Assembly: GCA_000320545.1 (NCBI GenBank)
Contig: ADNK01000823.1
Coordinates: forward strand, 1-35,000
Direction: 5' to 3'
DNA length: 35,000 nucleotides
Source of the DNA: Bigelowiella natans CCMP2755
Lineage: Eukaryota; Cercozoa; Chlorarachniophyceae
Positions 1 to 9,712 of the stretch are shown here, in pieces. Under the pieces are notes generated by a model, which saw nothing but the letters and a program-made list of their open reading frames with translations, did no database searches and was not told the origin of the DNA. Each line of letters opens with the position of its first letter. The first letter of the stretch is position 1. The translations under genes were made by a program, and so were the position numbers.

Positions 1-1098
1 GGGGGGGGGGGGGTCAAGAGCAGAGCCCTTGCCTATTCCCCAATTCTCAGTTGCACTGCTGCAAGCACGATGCTCTCTGATATCCCAGTAGTAGGCATGA
101 ATGAGTCATGCCGAAGACTATTGTCTGTGTGTGTGTGCCTTTTGCATTGGTCGTGGTAACAACCACAGTCCGGGAGAAAGGAGGACTCACACCGCTTCAT
201 GTATTATGTGTGAAATGTGTGATGATGCTCTTGTTGCTATGATAATTACACCGATATCATCGTGATTTCTCTGCTACATTGATAATATCAGGTGGCAGTG
301 CGGTGTCATAGGAAAGATGTGGTGCGTGTTTTGGTCGAGGGAAAGGCCTCCGTAGATGTGATTTTCTCAATCTGACTCTCTCTCTCTCTCTCTCTCCCTG
401 CTCCTTCTGCCTTCTAGTAGCTATCTGAAATGCGTGCAGTACTGTTCGGCCGTCCAGCCGCCTTTCGAGTGCCTCAGCCAGCCGTCCTTGGATTCCATCA
501 CTTCAACCATTTCTCCGTGGAAGCTTTATTATTCAAACAAAACAAGGTGATAATGAGGAATAAGATGATGATAGATGATATCGTGATGGGGGGCATGATG
601 ATGCTGCTGCTACTGCTGCTGTTGCTGATGTTTTCTCTGTGGGTTGTTTCAACAACACAGCACGAGGGCGAGAGCCATCCTCATATCTCTATGCTTTTCA
701 TGTTTATGTCGGAGTTGATGTCGATCTGCACGTATCTCCCCTCTTCAAGTTCCTTGTCTTCTTCCTCTTCTCCACCTCCTCCTCCTCCTCCTCCTCCTCC
801 TCCTCCTCCTCATCATCATCATCATCATCATTGTCGTCGTTTGTGACGTTTGCGCACCATGTTTTGTGTGTGTTTAGTATCAGGCGTACATGAAGTTTCC
901 AGTTGGCTTCGCATCCTTGCTTGGCGCATCACGAACGTTCATTCTTTTGTATTTTGGCAGGCAAAGGCATTTATACCTGCAAATAGGAAGGAAAGAACTG
1001 AGCTGATGATTGATAATATCCGACGATGATTATGGTGATTTGTTGACATTGGTGATAGAAGGTTACGGCGGCAGAACTCTCTTCATTCTCTTCTGGTG
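1..1098. other. Left edge, no gene resolved; simple repeats
   Basis: The first 13 bases are all G, consistent with an assembly edge or a homopolymer. A (CT)n run lies at about 377-397. A (CCT)n run followed by (CAT)n occupies about 772-832. Open frames across 430-893 on the plus strand are generated by these triplet repeats and I see no conserved protein in them. The missing C-terminal exons of the minus-strand HGH1-like gene would have to lie here or beyond the edge, but I found none of the expected conserved Cys-Cys-Phe block. Confidence 0.5.
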
Positions 1099-2299
1099 TC
1101 ATATTGTTGATGAGTGGATGAGCTGTTCCAGATTGTACTTTGAGACGGACGAGGAGCTGGATTTGGAAGAATCATGTTCATCGCCTCCTTTACCCTTATC
1201 GGCTGCTTTGTCTCCACCTTTTTCCTCGCCAACTAATACAAGTTGTGGGTGATATATTCGGAGGAAGAGGGGTGCAAGCTCAAATAGTAGCGGGTTTCAT
1301 GATACAGATACCAACAGCATTTTGCAAGAAAGCGTTATACCATCAGTCTTATCGTTGTCGCCCTTTTCCTTGCTCTTCTTTTTGCTATCGTCGTCATTGT
1401 CGCTCTCCTCTGTGGTGGCCTCGAGAAGCCATTTCCGACCAAAGTCAAACTGGGTCAGGTTTGTTAGCACATAGCCGCCGTACTGATAGATCTTTTCTGC
1501 ATGGTGATAACACATTACAGAACGTCAGGGGGTATTATGTAGAGTGACTGAAATCGGTAAACAAGCCTTATCAAACGCTGTGAAGAACCTAACCAGACAA
1601 CCCCCCCCCAGCACCATCATACCCACCCATATTTTTGTCGTCGGCGCTCGAGAGATATTTCTGGAAGAAGAAGTCCAGTCCCTCGCCATTTTTATGGTTG
1701 AGCAAGACCTCACAGGCTGCCTTATTCGTTGTAAGATTCGCCAGAAGAGCCACGTACATCCAATGCTGCTCTTCGCTTAGTATATCTCTGTAGCACGACA
1801 GCAACACGTGAAAGAAAGCCAACCATGGTATTTTCTACCACGCCACTTCCTACCACATCACTTCCTACTGCTGCGTCTATTCTAGTCCCTTCTTTTTTAC
1901 CGAAGTTTAGCGATGCATAGTTCAACGCCTTTTTGATCGGTGACGAGCTTTCGGATGTACAAGTCCTCCGAGAGATTCACAAGGCATTTGCTCGCTTTCA
2001 GACTTATGGCTGCGTTCTGCAGTAGATCGATGAATGCATAAAACTTAGAGATAACTTCATATGCAAAAAATGAAAATTGTTGAACATTTGTGGCGCCCGT
2101 TCAATAAGATGTAGAGGTGCAAAAAGGCGTTCACCTTTCGGGCACAAGCGAGTGTCAGAAGGTGTGCCGTGGCTCCTGGAGTTTTGCCCCATGCAGCCTG
2201 AAATTCCTTTTGAGGCGTTAAACCGAGGGTAATATCCAGCGCCTACGAACACAGCAGCGTTTTGAAAGAGCAATGCGAATTAGTTCAACTAAAATCGAA

Positions 2300-2354
<55 letters not shown>

Positions 2355-2546
2355 CACACACACACAGACACACACACACAACACACAAAAAAATACACAC
2401 ACACAAACACACGTGACACCCCTCCCACGCACGCACACACGCACACAAACAAACACACTTGTACGTTAGGACCACACAAGTTTCACCTGGTCAACGACAT
2501 CAAGGCGCATGGTCTTCAGGTATGTGAGGAGGCCGGCGACGTCCAT
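1099..2546 (-). CDS. HGH1: HGH1-like armadillo-type protein, C-terminal part not found
   Basis: HGH1 is a conserved armadillo-like cytosolic protein; in yeast it acts as a TRiC/CCT adaptor for eEF2 folding. Exons read on the minus strand are 2487-2546, 2135-2242, 1901-2016, 1627-1787, 1341-1496 and 1232 down to a stop at 1099. Phases match at every junction. The joined protein shows the family's helical blocks: MDVAGLLTYLKTMRLDVVDQ, then DITLGLTP, LVNLSED, ALLANLTTNK and VLTNLTQFDFGRKWLLE. A charged Asp/Lys/Ser-rich stretch follows. About 245 residues are recovered against roughly 350-390 usual, because the C-terminal domain is not seen. The reading frame is open upstream of the chosen ATG for about 18 codons, so an earlier start or exon is possible. 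The 5' end faces the ankyrin gene. Confidence 0.75.
2303..2457. repeat. (CT)n followed by (AC)n compound microsatellite
   Basis: An uninterrupted CT run of about 45 bases is followed by about 100 bases of imperfect CA repeats. It sits inside the first intron of the HGH1-like gene (2243-2486). Read on the gene's strand it is GT-rich then GA-rich. Confidence 0.9.
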
Positions 2547-3216
2547 GATCTTGTTGCACCCGCTGCTCGCACGGGTTGGGTCTGTCTCCAGCTCTCGGAA
2601 CTTTCAGTGACGACCTCGACTTTGGCCAGGATTGCAAGCCTAAAATCACTTGCGACAAAGTTTTGTTTCATGTCGCAATAGCCCCTATGGGGATACCTCG
2701 GAGCTTTTTTGGCAGGCAAAAAGAAGTTGCAAATTCCGAATTGCTTCATTTTTACTGCCTTTTCGACGCGTGCGTGTTTTTCCTAGATCTTCGCATAGAG
2801 GAGGGTATGTATATTTTCCTTCGCATCGGCACGCTTATTATCACAGATGTGTGCGCATGATCACCAGCTTCATTTGCAGAGGAGCGACATAGCGATATCT
2901 GCTGACGCCGAAAGGAACTCCCCTTTTTTCTTTGCGACGCGTAGGAAACTCGGATGCCATTGGTGCAAGGAACTTTTTCAGATTCCCGGAGAGACGGTGC
3001 TTTCGGCCAGGATTCACACCGTCACCCAAAAAAGTATTGTCGCAGAAATAAAATCTAGGATATTTTCCATTCATTAAAATGCTTTCGGACCGACCCCGTG
3101 GTCGTCGCATTGCTCCGAAAATACTCATCAATGCAAATCTCGCATGGAGAAGTTCCACCGATTCTCCGAAGACCGGGAAGAGAATCACTTCAATTCTATC
3201 CTTTGCCACACTGACC
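2547..3216. promoter_or_regulatory. Divergent intergenic region, HGH1-like / ankyrin gene
   Basis: This AT-balanced stretch separates two genes transcribed away from each other and probably holds both promoters. I see no TATA consensus I would defend. Two related copies of a GGCCAGGATT-containing segment occur near 2621 and 3006. An upstream in-frame ATG for the ankyrin gene lies at 3079, so part of this region could be coding or 5' UTR. Confidence 0.4.
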
Positions 3217-3805
3217 ATGGGCAGTACTTGTTACAAACGAAATGATTCGCTCGAAGAATGGCCCCCGTCAATTCCATCGTCCCCGAGCGGGGGGCTCGAT
3301 AGTGAGGTAGGGAGAATTATGAAAATTGCTCGGAAAGGCAGGAACTGGGATTATGTGCTCGAGCTTATTGCTCGCCAGCAGAAAACAGGCATCTTTCATT
3401 ATGTAGATCAGTATGGAAGAAGTCTCCTTCACTACGCCGCAGAACAGGGTGAAGTGAAGGCTCTGGAGAGAATCCTTACATATGGTGCAGATGTCAACGG
3501 CCTCGACCTCTCGAAACATTCGCCATTAGGCTTTGCGGCAGCTTCAGGGAGTCTAAAGTGCGTCGAACTTTTACTTCGCCATAAAGCAGACGTGAATGCG
3601 GTAGACATTCATGGACATGGGCCTCTTTATGCTGCTGCTTGTCGAGGACATCTGGCTGTTGTGAAGTCCGTTGTTGAGCATAATGCACGCACGTATTTGC
3701 TGCACAGACCTTGATCACAAATACACCCCATTGATGTGGGCAAAAACACGGGGGCATGATGAAATTGTCGCGTATCTCGAATCCGTTTGTGAGTTACACC
3801 CTTAG
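3217..3805 (+). CDS. Ankyrin-repeat protein with a frameshift in the last repeats
   Basis: Ankyrin repeats are clear: DQYGRSLLHYAAEQGEVKAL, then SKHSPLGFAAASGSLKCVEL, then a third and a fourth unit, each with the usual G-x-TPLH-like turn and helix pair. The frame runs from 3217 (or an upstream ATG at 3079) to a stop at 3712-3714. The protein sense continues in the +1 frame from about 3701, reading TDLDHKYTPLMWAKTRGHDE and ending at TAG 3803-3805. The switch falls between HNARTY and CTDLD, around 3690-3703. I chose 3217 because its context is ccATGg. A 47-nt intron could remove the shift, but it would delete a good repeat helix, so I favour a real or assembly frameshift. The binding partner is unknown, since ankyrin repeats are generic protein-interaction modules. 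Confidence 0.75.
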
Positions 3806-4235
3806 TGGTTGTAAGTCACGTTTGTTTAGTGTTTATTCATCTATACTATTACAGCTTATCAATCAAGGCGGCTGTTGTATTTGATGAACCCATACGCGCG
3901 AGAGCCCAAAAACTGACTCAGTCTATTCTACTGTGCATAGCATATGTCAGATTATTGTGCACAGAAAAATATTTTAGATGTTGCGCCTATTGTTGCTGAT
4001 GGCGTGCGTGTGATGCAATGAGTAGCAGTACATACTTAGGATAGACAGATATGAAATAGCTGCAACGTCACTTTATTTGTGGCACACCACGCACATATGT
4101 ATCAGCGCATTATTCAATTCCTAAATCGGTAGCTATAGCTAGTCCACATCTAGATGTGTATGTCAAATACATGGCATTATTATAGAATTTCAGAACCCTT
4201 TTAGCCTATTTCAACGACCTTCTCATACATTTTTT
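3806..4235. other. Convergent intergenic region, ankyrin gene / SET gene
   Basis: This is the 3' ends of two convergent genes. It is AT-rich and has no coding signal on either strand that I can support. It presumably contains both 3' UTRs and polyadenylation sites. Confidence 0.5.
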
Positions 4236-5802
4236 TCATTCTTTGCTATCGAAGTCACAGTCGCAGCTCTCACCACATGCAATTCCGTAGGCAAAACGGA
4301 GCATCTGTTGTTTTTCGTCCAAGATCATGTCCGGAGCAGCATAGGAGATACACAATTCCTCTCCTTCAGAAATATCCCTGCGATATAAGAATGCACGGAA
4401 TTTTCTCTTATCGCGATCGAAAAGAAAACAGTAATTAGTACCGTGTGGATCTGAATGCTGCCGCCAGTGCCTGGGAGCTGTCATTATTGTCACGTCCGCC
4501 AACCTCCCATTCTACGGCCACGTTGGGGTTGCAGCTGTGGTTAAACATGCTGCCAGATTCCAACAGGACTGAGCATCCCGACTGTGAACACCGAATCACG
4601 TTAATATGGAGCGTTCCCAGGGTCCGGGCAAACCATCTGTAATGATACCAAAATTGTACAGGGCAACCAGATGAATGAAGGCGTTGAATGTGCATCAATG
4701 AATGCTGCGTCACCGTTCAGTATATGAATTCATTGCTAGATTCTCCCCTCGAGGACCGAGTAATGTAACTATAGCCTCCACGAACAACTGAGAAATAATT
4801 GATTCGAATGTGACCCACAAATATTCAAATTTTCGCGTGTCACGCTCTACTAATGCACCTCATAGCACTTCCTGCTCCAGAGAACAATGATAGCAGTGAT
4901 AATTTTTCCCCGTTCCCAGTACCATCGTCATCGTTTTACACATGTATATATGAGAAAGGTCCTCTTTAAATATCACTCAAATTGAATTTAGTTTTCAAAA
5001 AATGGATCCCTCAATAAAGAACTTTGTCAGATTGAAAACAAATATATACTCACTTGTAGGTTGGAGGAAGAGAATCTCCCAGCGACGCAAACTGAAGACG
5101 ATATACTCGAGACCAGTAGTCATTGAACCCATCTGGGTGCTGTAAGGCTTGAGAGGCCATCAGTATCGCCATTCCAGGGAAACGAAGTTGGTTTTTCTTT
5201 CGAATAGAGTAGAGAATATCAATCAAACAGGCCATATCGCACATACTTTCTATCTTAGACTTGCCTGGCAGATGTCAATAAGCTCCGACAGGTCCACAGC
5301 GGACAAAAGCGGGTCAGATGCGAAGTCATCAGATATGTTGCTGCGTACAACCGTGCAGGGCAAAAAAGGAGTCCTCTCAAAGCCAAGTTATGAAACATCG
5401 ATGATATATGATGAGAAGTGGCAATTTGAAAACCTTGAGAGTCTGGCCAGTGGCTCGACTCGTGCCACCTGGGATCCCCCAAGCACAGCCTTCTTAGCCC
5501 TTAGAGGTTGCCGGAAAATTAATGGGTATAATCTTTGGTATAAGTAGAGAGAGGAAGGTTATTGATGAAATGACAGCACACCTGACTCCACGTCCCTTTT
5601 CGGGTATCTCTGTTACTTCTATTATCTCCTGTTGCATCCCTGGCCAGGTCTCTTCAGCGTGTGAGGAACAGAACCGACGTCTTTCACGCCCCCGGAGGAA
5701 GGCTCCCACTCGCTGGGCGTTCAGAACACATCTCTTCATGCGCAGACTTCCCTGTCTTCTGCTACAGCCGCCCCCGAAAGCGCATCGGAGGAGCTGGAGC
5801 AT
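4236..5802 (-). CDS. SET-domain lysine methyltransferase
   Basis: Six exons read on the minus strand: 5582-5802, 5434-5499, 5265-5340, 5054-5196, 4442-4636 and 4236-4377, joining to about 280 residues with matching phases. SET signatures appear in order: the N-terminal core EIPEKGRGVRAKKAVLGG, the NHSCxPN core as MFNHSCNPNVAVEW, and the C-terminal core RDISEGEELCISYAAPDM. These cores normally bind S-adenosylmethionine and form the active-site pseudoknot, and the Tyr of CISY matches the catalytic tyrosine position. The tail CGESCDCDFDSKE is cysteine-containing like a post-SET element. No MYND finger is seen. The first 45 residues are Arg-rich without acidic residues and could be a mitochondrial presequence, which is inference. 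The third intron (5197-5264) appears to use a GC-AG donor. The substrate is unknown. The 5' end faces the TBC gene 499 bp away. Confidence 0.85.
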
Positions 5803-6301
5803 GAGAAGCTCGGCGCTGCTCTTCTGCTCGGATCCGATCTGGTCGGTTCTGTTCTCTTCTGTTACGATAAACTACAAGCGTTTCCAAGCCTGGAACATCG
5901 TAATGAGGCTGCAAGATTTTGTTCGGGAAACCGTGGGTTGCTCTCGTCGACGTAGGCAGTTGAGGCAGTAGAAGCTGCAGCCCCAAACATGCGAAGAAAA
6001 GTTTCCCAGGCACGTGCAGACCAGCTGCTGCTTCTGCTGCTGCTGCTGTTTTTAGTTCACGAAAAGAGCCTGTTATTTCGTGGAAATTATCTGCATGTCG
6101 CGCTCTCTTTTTGCACTCAATTATTTGAAATTGTCTCGTATGATGAATGCCCAGAAAAGTCTGAAACAGGAAATCTATCCCCAAAGTCCCTCCCACCACC
6201 TGCAAGACGATTGTTGGAACCACTCCCTCCTCCTGCCTCCCCCGCGCATCCTTCTCTTCGAAATAGAGCGGAGTCCAGCGAAGGAATACACAAGGAAACT
6301 G
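5803..6301. promoter_or_regulatory. Divergent intergenic region, SET gene / TBC1D13-like gene
   Basis: About 500 bp separate the two chosen starts, so the promoters are shared or back to back. A (CTG)n tract at about 6024-6052 lies here. The TBC reading frame is open back to an ATG at 6080, so the right part may be coding or 5' UTR. A 203-codon minus-strand frame (5762-6373) covers it but shows no recognisable domain. Confidence 0.4.
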
Positions 6302-7330
6302 ATGGACGAGGGGAAAGGGGAGGAAGTTGTGGGAGGTGGTTCGAACGGAGGAGGAGCGACGCCGGATAAGCACCCGAGCTCCCCGCCTGTTGCCGATAAG
6401 GCAACGGATGATAAATCAAAAATGGATGAAAAGCCCGCGAAAAAGAGCCTAAATCCTGTTAGAACCCAACCTCGTCCAGCACACAGTCCAATAGGGTAAC
6501 GAATTTCAATGATTCTATGTGCAATATATGCATCTTCTCCTCCATAAGCCTCAATTCATTTTACTCTAGTCTCTCGACCTAAATTCCATTGTGGCACATT
6601 ATTTCTGATTTACATCACTCTGTTGACATCTGGTCGCTAGGGATGATAACGAAGAGCAGAATAACCTCCCACCACGCTCACCAAAGCAAAGAGGCAATGC
6701 GGGCGCAGACAAGAAGAATCCTATGGCCAACATCGGAAACGCACTAGGAAACCTGTGGACATGGGCCAAGGAAAAGGTTTATTTCTAGACTTTCACAGAC
6801 AGTGAGGGGGAACTGACGCCGCTCATCATAACTAATAATAGGGTGCAAAATTGCAAAAGATGAGGGGAGAGAGGAAGGAAGGGATCTCACAACCGAGGAC
6901 ACAGGCTCCCGAGATCCCATTCAAAGCTCGAATGGAAATTTTCAAAAACGCGGTTAAGAAAGACGTCAAAATTGACAAAAAGTAATGCGATGAATGGAAA
7001 ACATAGGGGTGTAGAAAGGGCAGATAAAGATGTAATTGAAGGAAAGCATTCCGTCAAATGTGTTCATTCACCATCCATCCACCGTCACTACAAATGGTGA
7101 TACTCTCAGCTGTCTTCCTCATTGCGATTACTGTCTACTGATCCCGCATCAATACACCACTCTGTAGGTTTGTACGCGGGCATGCATTCCTGTACGGTTC
7201 GCCAGATACAGACGGATATCGATCTATTCTCTGGAAACTGCTCCTCAATTATCTTCCCTGGAATCGCTCAGAGTGGAAGAAGGTGGGAGGAGGAAGAGGA
7301 GAGAGTGAAGTCACCACCACCACCACCACC

Positions 7331-7362
<32 letters not shown>

Positions 7363-7618
7363 CATCATCATCATGCCGCTAACAACATACTGCTGCTCCT
7401 CCGTATGTAGGAGCTGAAAAGCCGGAGAGAGCTTTACAACGAGTGGGTCCTGGAGTTGATCACGAACCCTTACCGGGTTCTCTTCGCGAAGCAGCAGCAA
7501 AAGTCTGGTGGCAAGATTCCTGCTGAGGCTGCTGCTGATTCCAAAAAAGGGAAAGGTGCTGCCCTCAGGTACAGTCACTATGATGAGGGGGGCTTACTTA
7601 TTTTTAAGAAGAATATTA

Positions 7619-7666
<48 letters not shown>

Positions 7667-9712
7667 TATAAGTACGTGTCCTTTAGCAAAGTAGTTTTTG
7701 TCATGCATGTCCTCATCCTCTTTCTTCATTCTTCCCATCGAATCTTTTTCAGATTAGAGAGCGTAAACGAGCTCGAGGATCCTCTTCGGCAGGAGCCTGC
7801 TAGCGAGTGGGTGCAGTTCTTCAAGGACGAGGAGCTGAGGGAGGAGATCCACAAGGACGTCATGCGCACGTATTTGGAACAAATGCAAATAAGAATGACA
7901 ACAACAACAACTATAACAACCACGACAACTCTTTACATGCGTGCTGCGCCAACATATGAGTGCAATAATTCGATCAAGGGATGATGGTGGGAGGGACACA
8001 TACACTGGATATAGCATTTTGCCTTCGATGTACACTTCAGTGCTGCAGTTGTCTAACCACTCATTCCTTCGACTTTGCCTCTACTATTTCCTCATAGATA
8101 CGCGTCGTTCTCCTTCTTCATGCAGCGGGTGCGGCCCAAATACCCCAGCCCAAGCAGAAAGGGTGCCGACGATGGAAAAGAGAAGAAGGCGGGGAGCGGG
8201 CAGGGGAACAAGGCAGAAACTACAGCAGACGAGGGCGACACTTCTGCGCTGATGGTGCCCTCACCAAAAGGCGCAAAGCCCAAACCGGCCAAAGTGTACA
8301 TGCCCTCGCCGGACGAGACACATCACGACGTTCTCCAGCGCATCTTGTTCATCTACGCGAAGCTGAACCCTGGAGTGCGGTACGTGCAGGGCATGAACGA
8401 GATCCTGGCCCCCATCTACTTCACTTTCGCCCACGGCGTGGCAGTGGACGATGCATACGAGTTTCGACGCTGTGCGGAGGCGGACGCGTTCTTCTGCTTT
8501 AACAATGTAATGACGGAGATCCGCGACCGCTTCATCCGGTCTCTGGACTGCACGAGCGCAGGCATAATCGCCGCCGTGAAGGATCTGAACGACTTGTTGG
8601 AGAAAGTCGATAAAAAGCTGCATCTGCACCTCCGCCGCCTCAACATCGACCCGCGTTTCTACGCTTTCCGATGGCTCACGCTACTTCTCTCCCAGGTGGT
8701 TTCTTCATAAACATTCCTTCTCATTCAATTGTTACCACCACTCTCATCATCGTCTCGGCTTCCTCCTCCTCATCGTCATCATCTTCTTGTTCCTCCTCGT
8801 CACTGTCGTTGTTATCACCAATCACTTCAGGAGTTTGAGCTTCCCGACACCCTGCGGCTCTGGGACTCGCTCTTTGCCGATGAAAAACGATTCGAGTAAC
8901 AAAGAGAGATTGCTACATTGAAAAATGAAACACCAGCAAAGGACGAAGGAAAATATCGTCATTATCATCGTGAATGCTGCCCATCGTTTTTGGCTCATCC
9001 TCCTCGGTGTCATCACCAATAGCAGCAGCCACCCTCTCATTATTGGTTTATCCTCCTCCTCCTCCTCCTCCTCCTCCTCCTCAGATACTTGACGTACTGC
9101 TGTTGCTCAATGCTGCTCATATATCGCGACAAGCTTCTCGAGGGGGGCTTCGCCGAGGGCCTCCGTCTCTTGCAAGAGTATTTCTCACAGTCGTAGTATC
9201 AGTGTTGTAGTAGTGGTAGTAGCAGTTGCAGTAGTAGCTGCAGTAGTAGTACATGCACCACAAGTCTCATGATCGTCGTTGCGTATCCCCCCCCCCTCGT
9301 CTTCGCTTTGTAACAGCTATCCCCCAACGGACTTGCATAAGATCCTTGCCAAAGCCACCTCGCTTGCATTACATACAAAGGTAGTAGTAGGAATAGTAGT
9401 TGCAGTAGCAGTAGCAGCAGCAAGGGGGGGGGGGGGGGGAGGAGGAGGATGAGGAGGAGAGGGAACAGGGAATATGTACCTAGAGACTGCAGCATAGAAA
9501 TGAGCTTATCCTGTTACCTCCACGATCTGTAACTATTAAGCCCGGGATGACTCTTATCACCTCTTCTTCTCCTCCTTCTCCTCTCCTCCTCCCCTCCTCC
9601 CCTCCCTCTTCAGTTTCAGCTCCAAACGTCGAGTGGCCAGCAACTAGTCATGCCAATTGACCTTGACAAGCATTTGGGACTCGACGTTGGTAGGCGAAGA
9701 CGGAAGACGTGA
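6302..9712 (+). CDS. TBC1D13: TBC-domain Rab GTPase-activating protein, TBC1D13-like
   Basis: TBC proteins accelerate GTP hydrolysis by Rab GTPases in membrane traffic. Eleven exons join in phase: 6302-6495, 6641-6776, 6842-6981, 7168-7282, 7411-7568, 7753-7869, 8098-8695, 8831-8895, 9085-9177, 9317-9380, 9614-9712, giving about 592 residues (human TBC1D13 is about 400). The TBC domain begins at YRSILWKLLLNYLP and continues through RELYNEWVLELI. Both dual-finger motifs are intact: IxxDxxR as IHKDVMR (catalytic Arg codon 7865-7867) and YxQG as YVQGMNEILAP (8381 onward). The order and wording LRLWDSLFADEKRF, then LLQDYPPTDLHKILAKA, match the TBC1D13 C-terminus. A Lys/Gly-rich insert separates the two catalytic motifs. 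The N-terminal about 100 residues are low complexity. An earlier ATG at 6080 is possible. Confidence 0.92.
7324..7374. repeat. (CAC/CAT)n trinucleotide repeat
   Basis: A CAC run grades into CAT/TCA repeats inside intron 4 of the TBC1D13-like gene (7283-7410), about 35 bases before its acceptor. Confidence 0.85.
7623..7664. repeat. (AT)n microsatellite
   Basis: About 40 bases of uninterrupted TA repeat lie in intron 5 of the TBC1D13-like gene. Confidence 0.95.
9053..9082. repeat. (CCT)n tract forming a splice-acceptor pyrimidine tract
   Basis: Ten CCT units run directly into the acceptor AG at 9083-9084 of the TBC1D13-like gene, so the microsatellite is itself the polypyrimidine tract. Confidence 0.9.

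Noticed and set aside
430-893. Two overlapping plus-strand open frames with Pro, His and Ser runs
   Set aside because: They are produced by CCT and CAT triplet repeats and contain no recognisable domain.
2262-2681. Frames through CT/CA repeats, e.g. Ser-Leu and Thr-His runs
   Set aside because: Dinucleotide repeats have no stop codons in most frames, so openness is uninformative here.
4378-4502. Alternative reading through 4378-4441 as coding (frame containing KRKFRAFLYRRD)
   Set aside because: Removing these 64 bases as a GT-AG intron joins the two SET cores in phase (FRSTRDISEGEELCISY). The read-through frame only borrows the downstream exon.
5762-6373. 203-codon minus-strand frame upstream of the SET gene
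   Set aside because: It is antisense to the first TBC exon and the promoter region. No domain is seen, and the SET start at 5802 is already explained in another frame.
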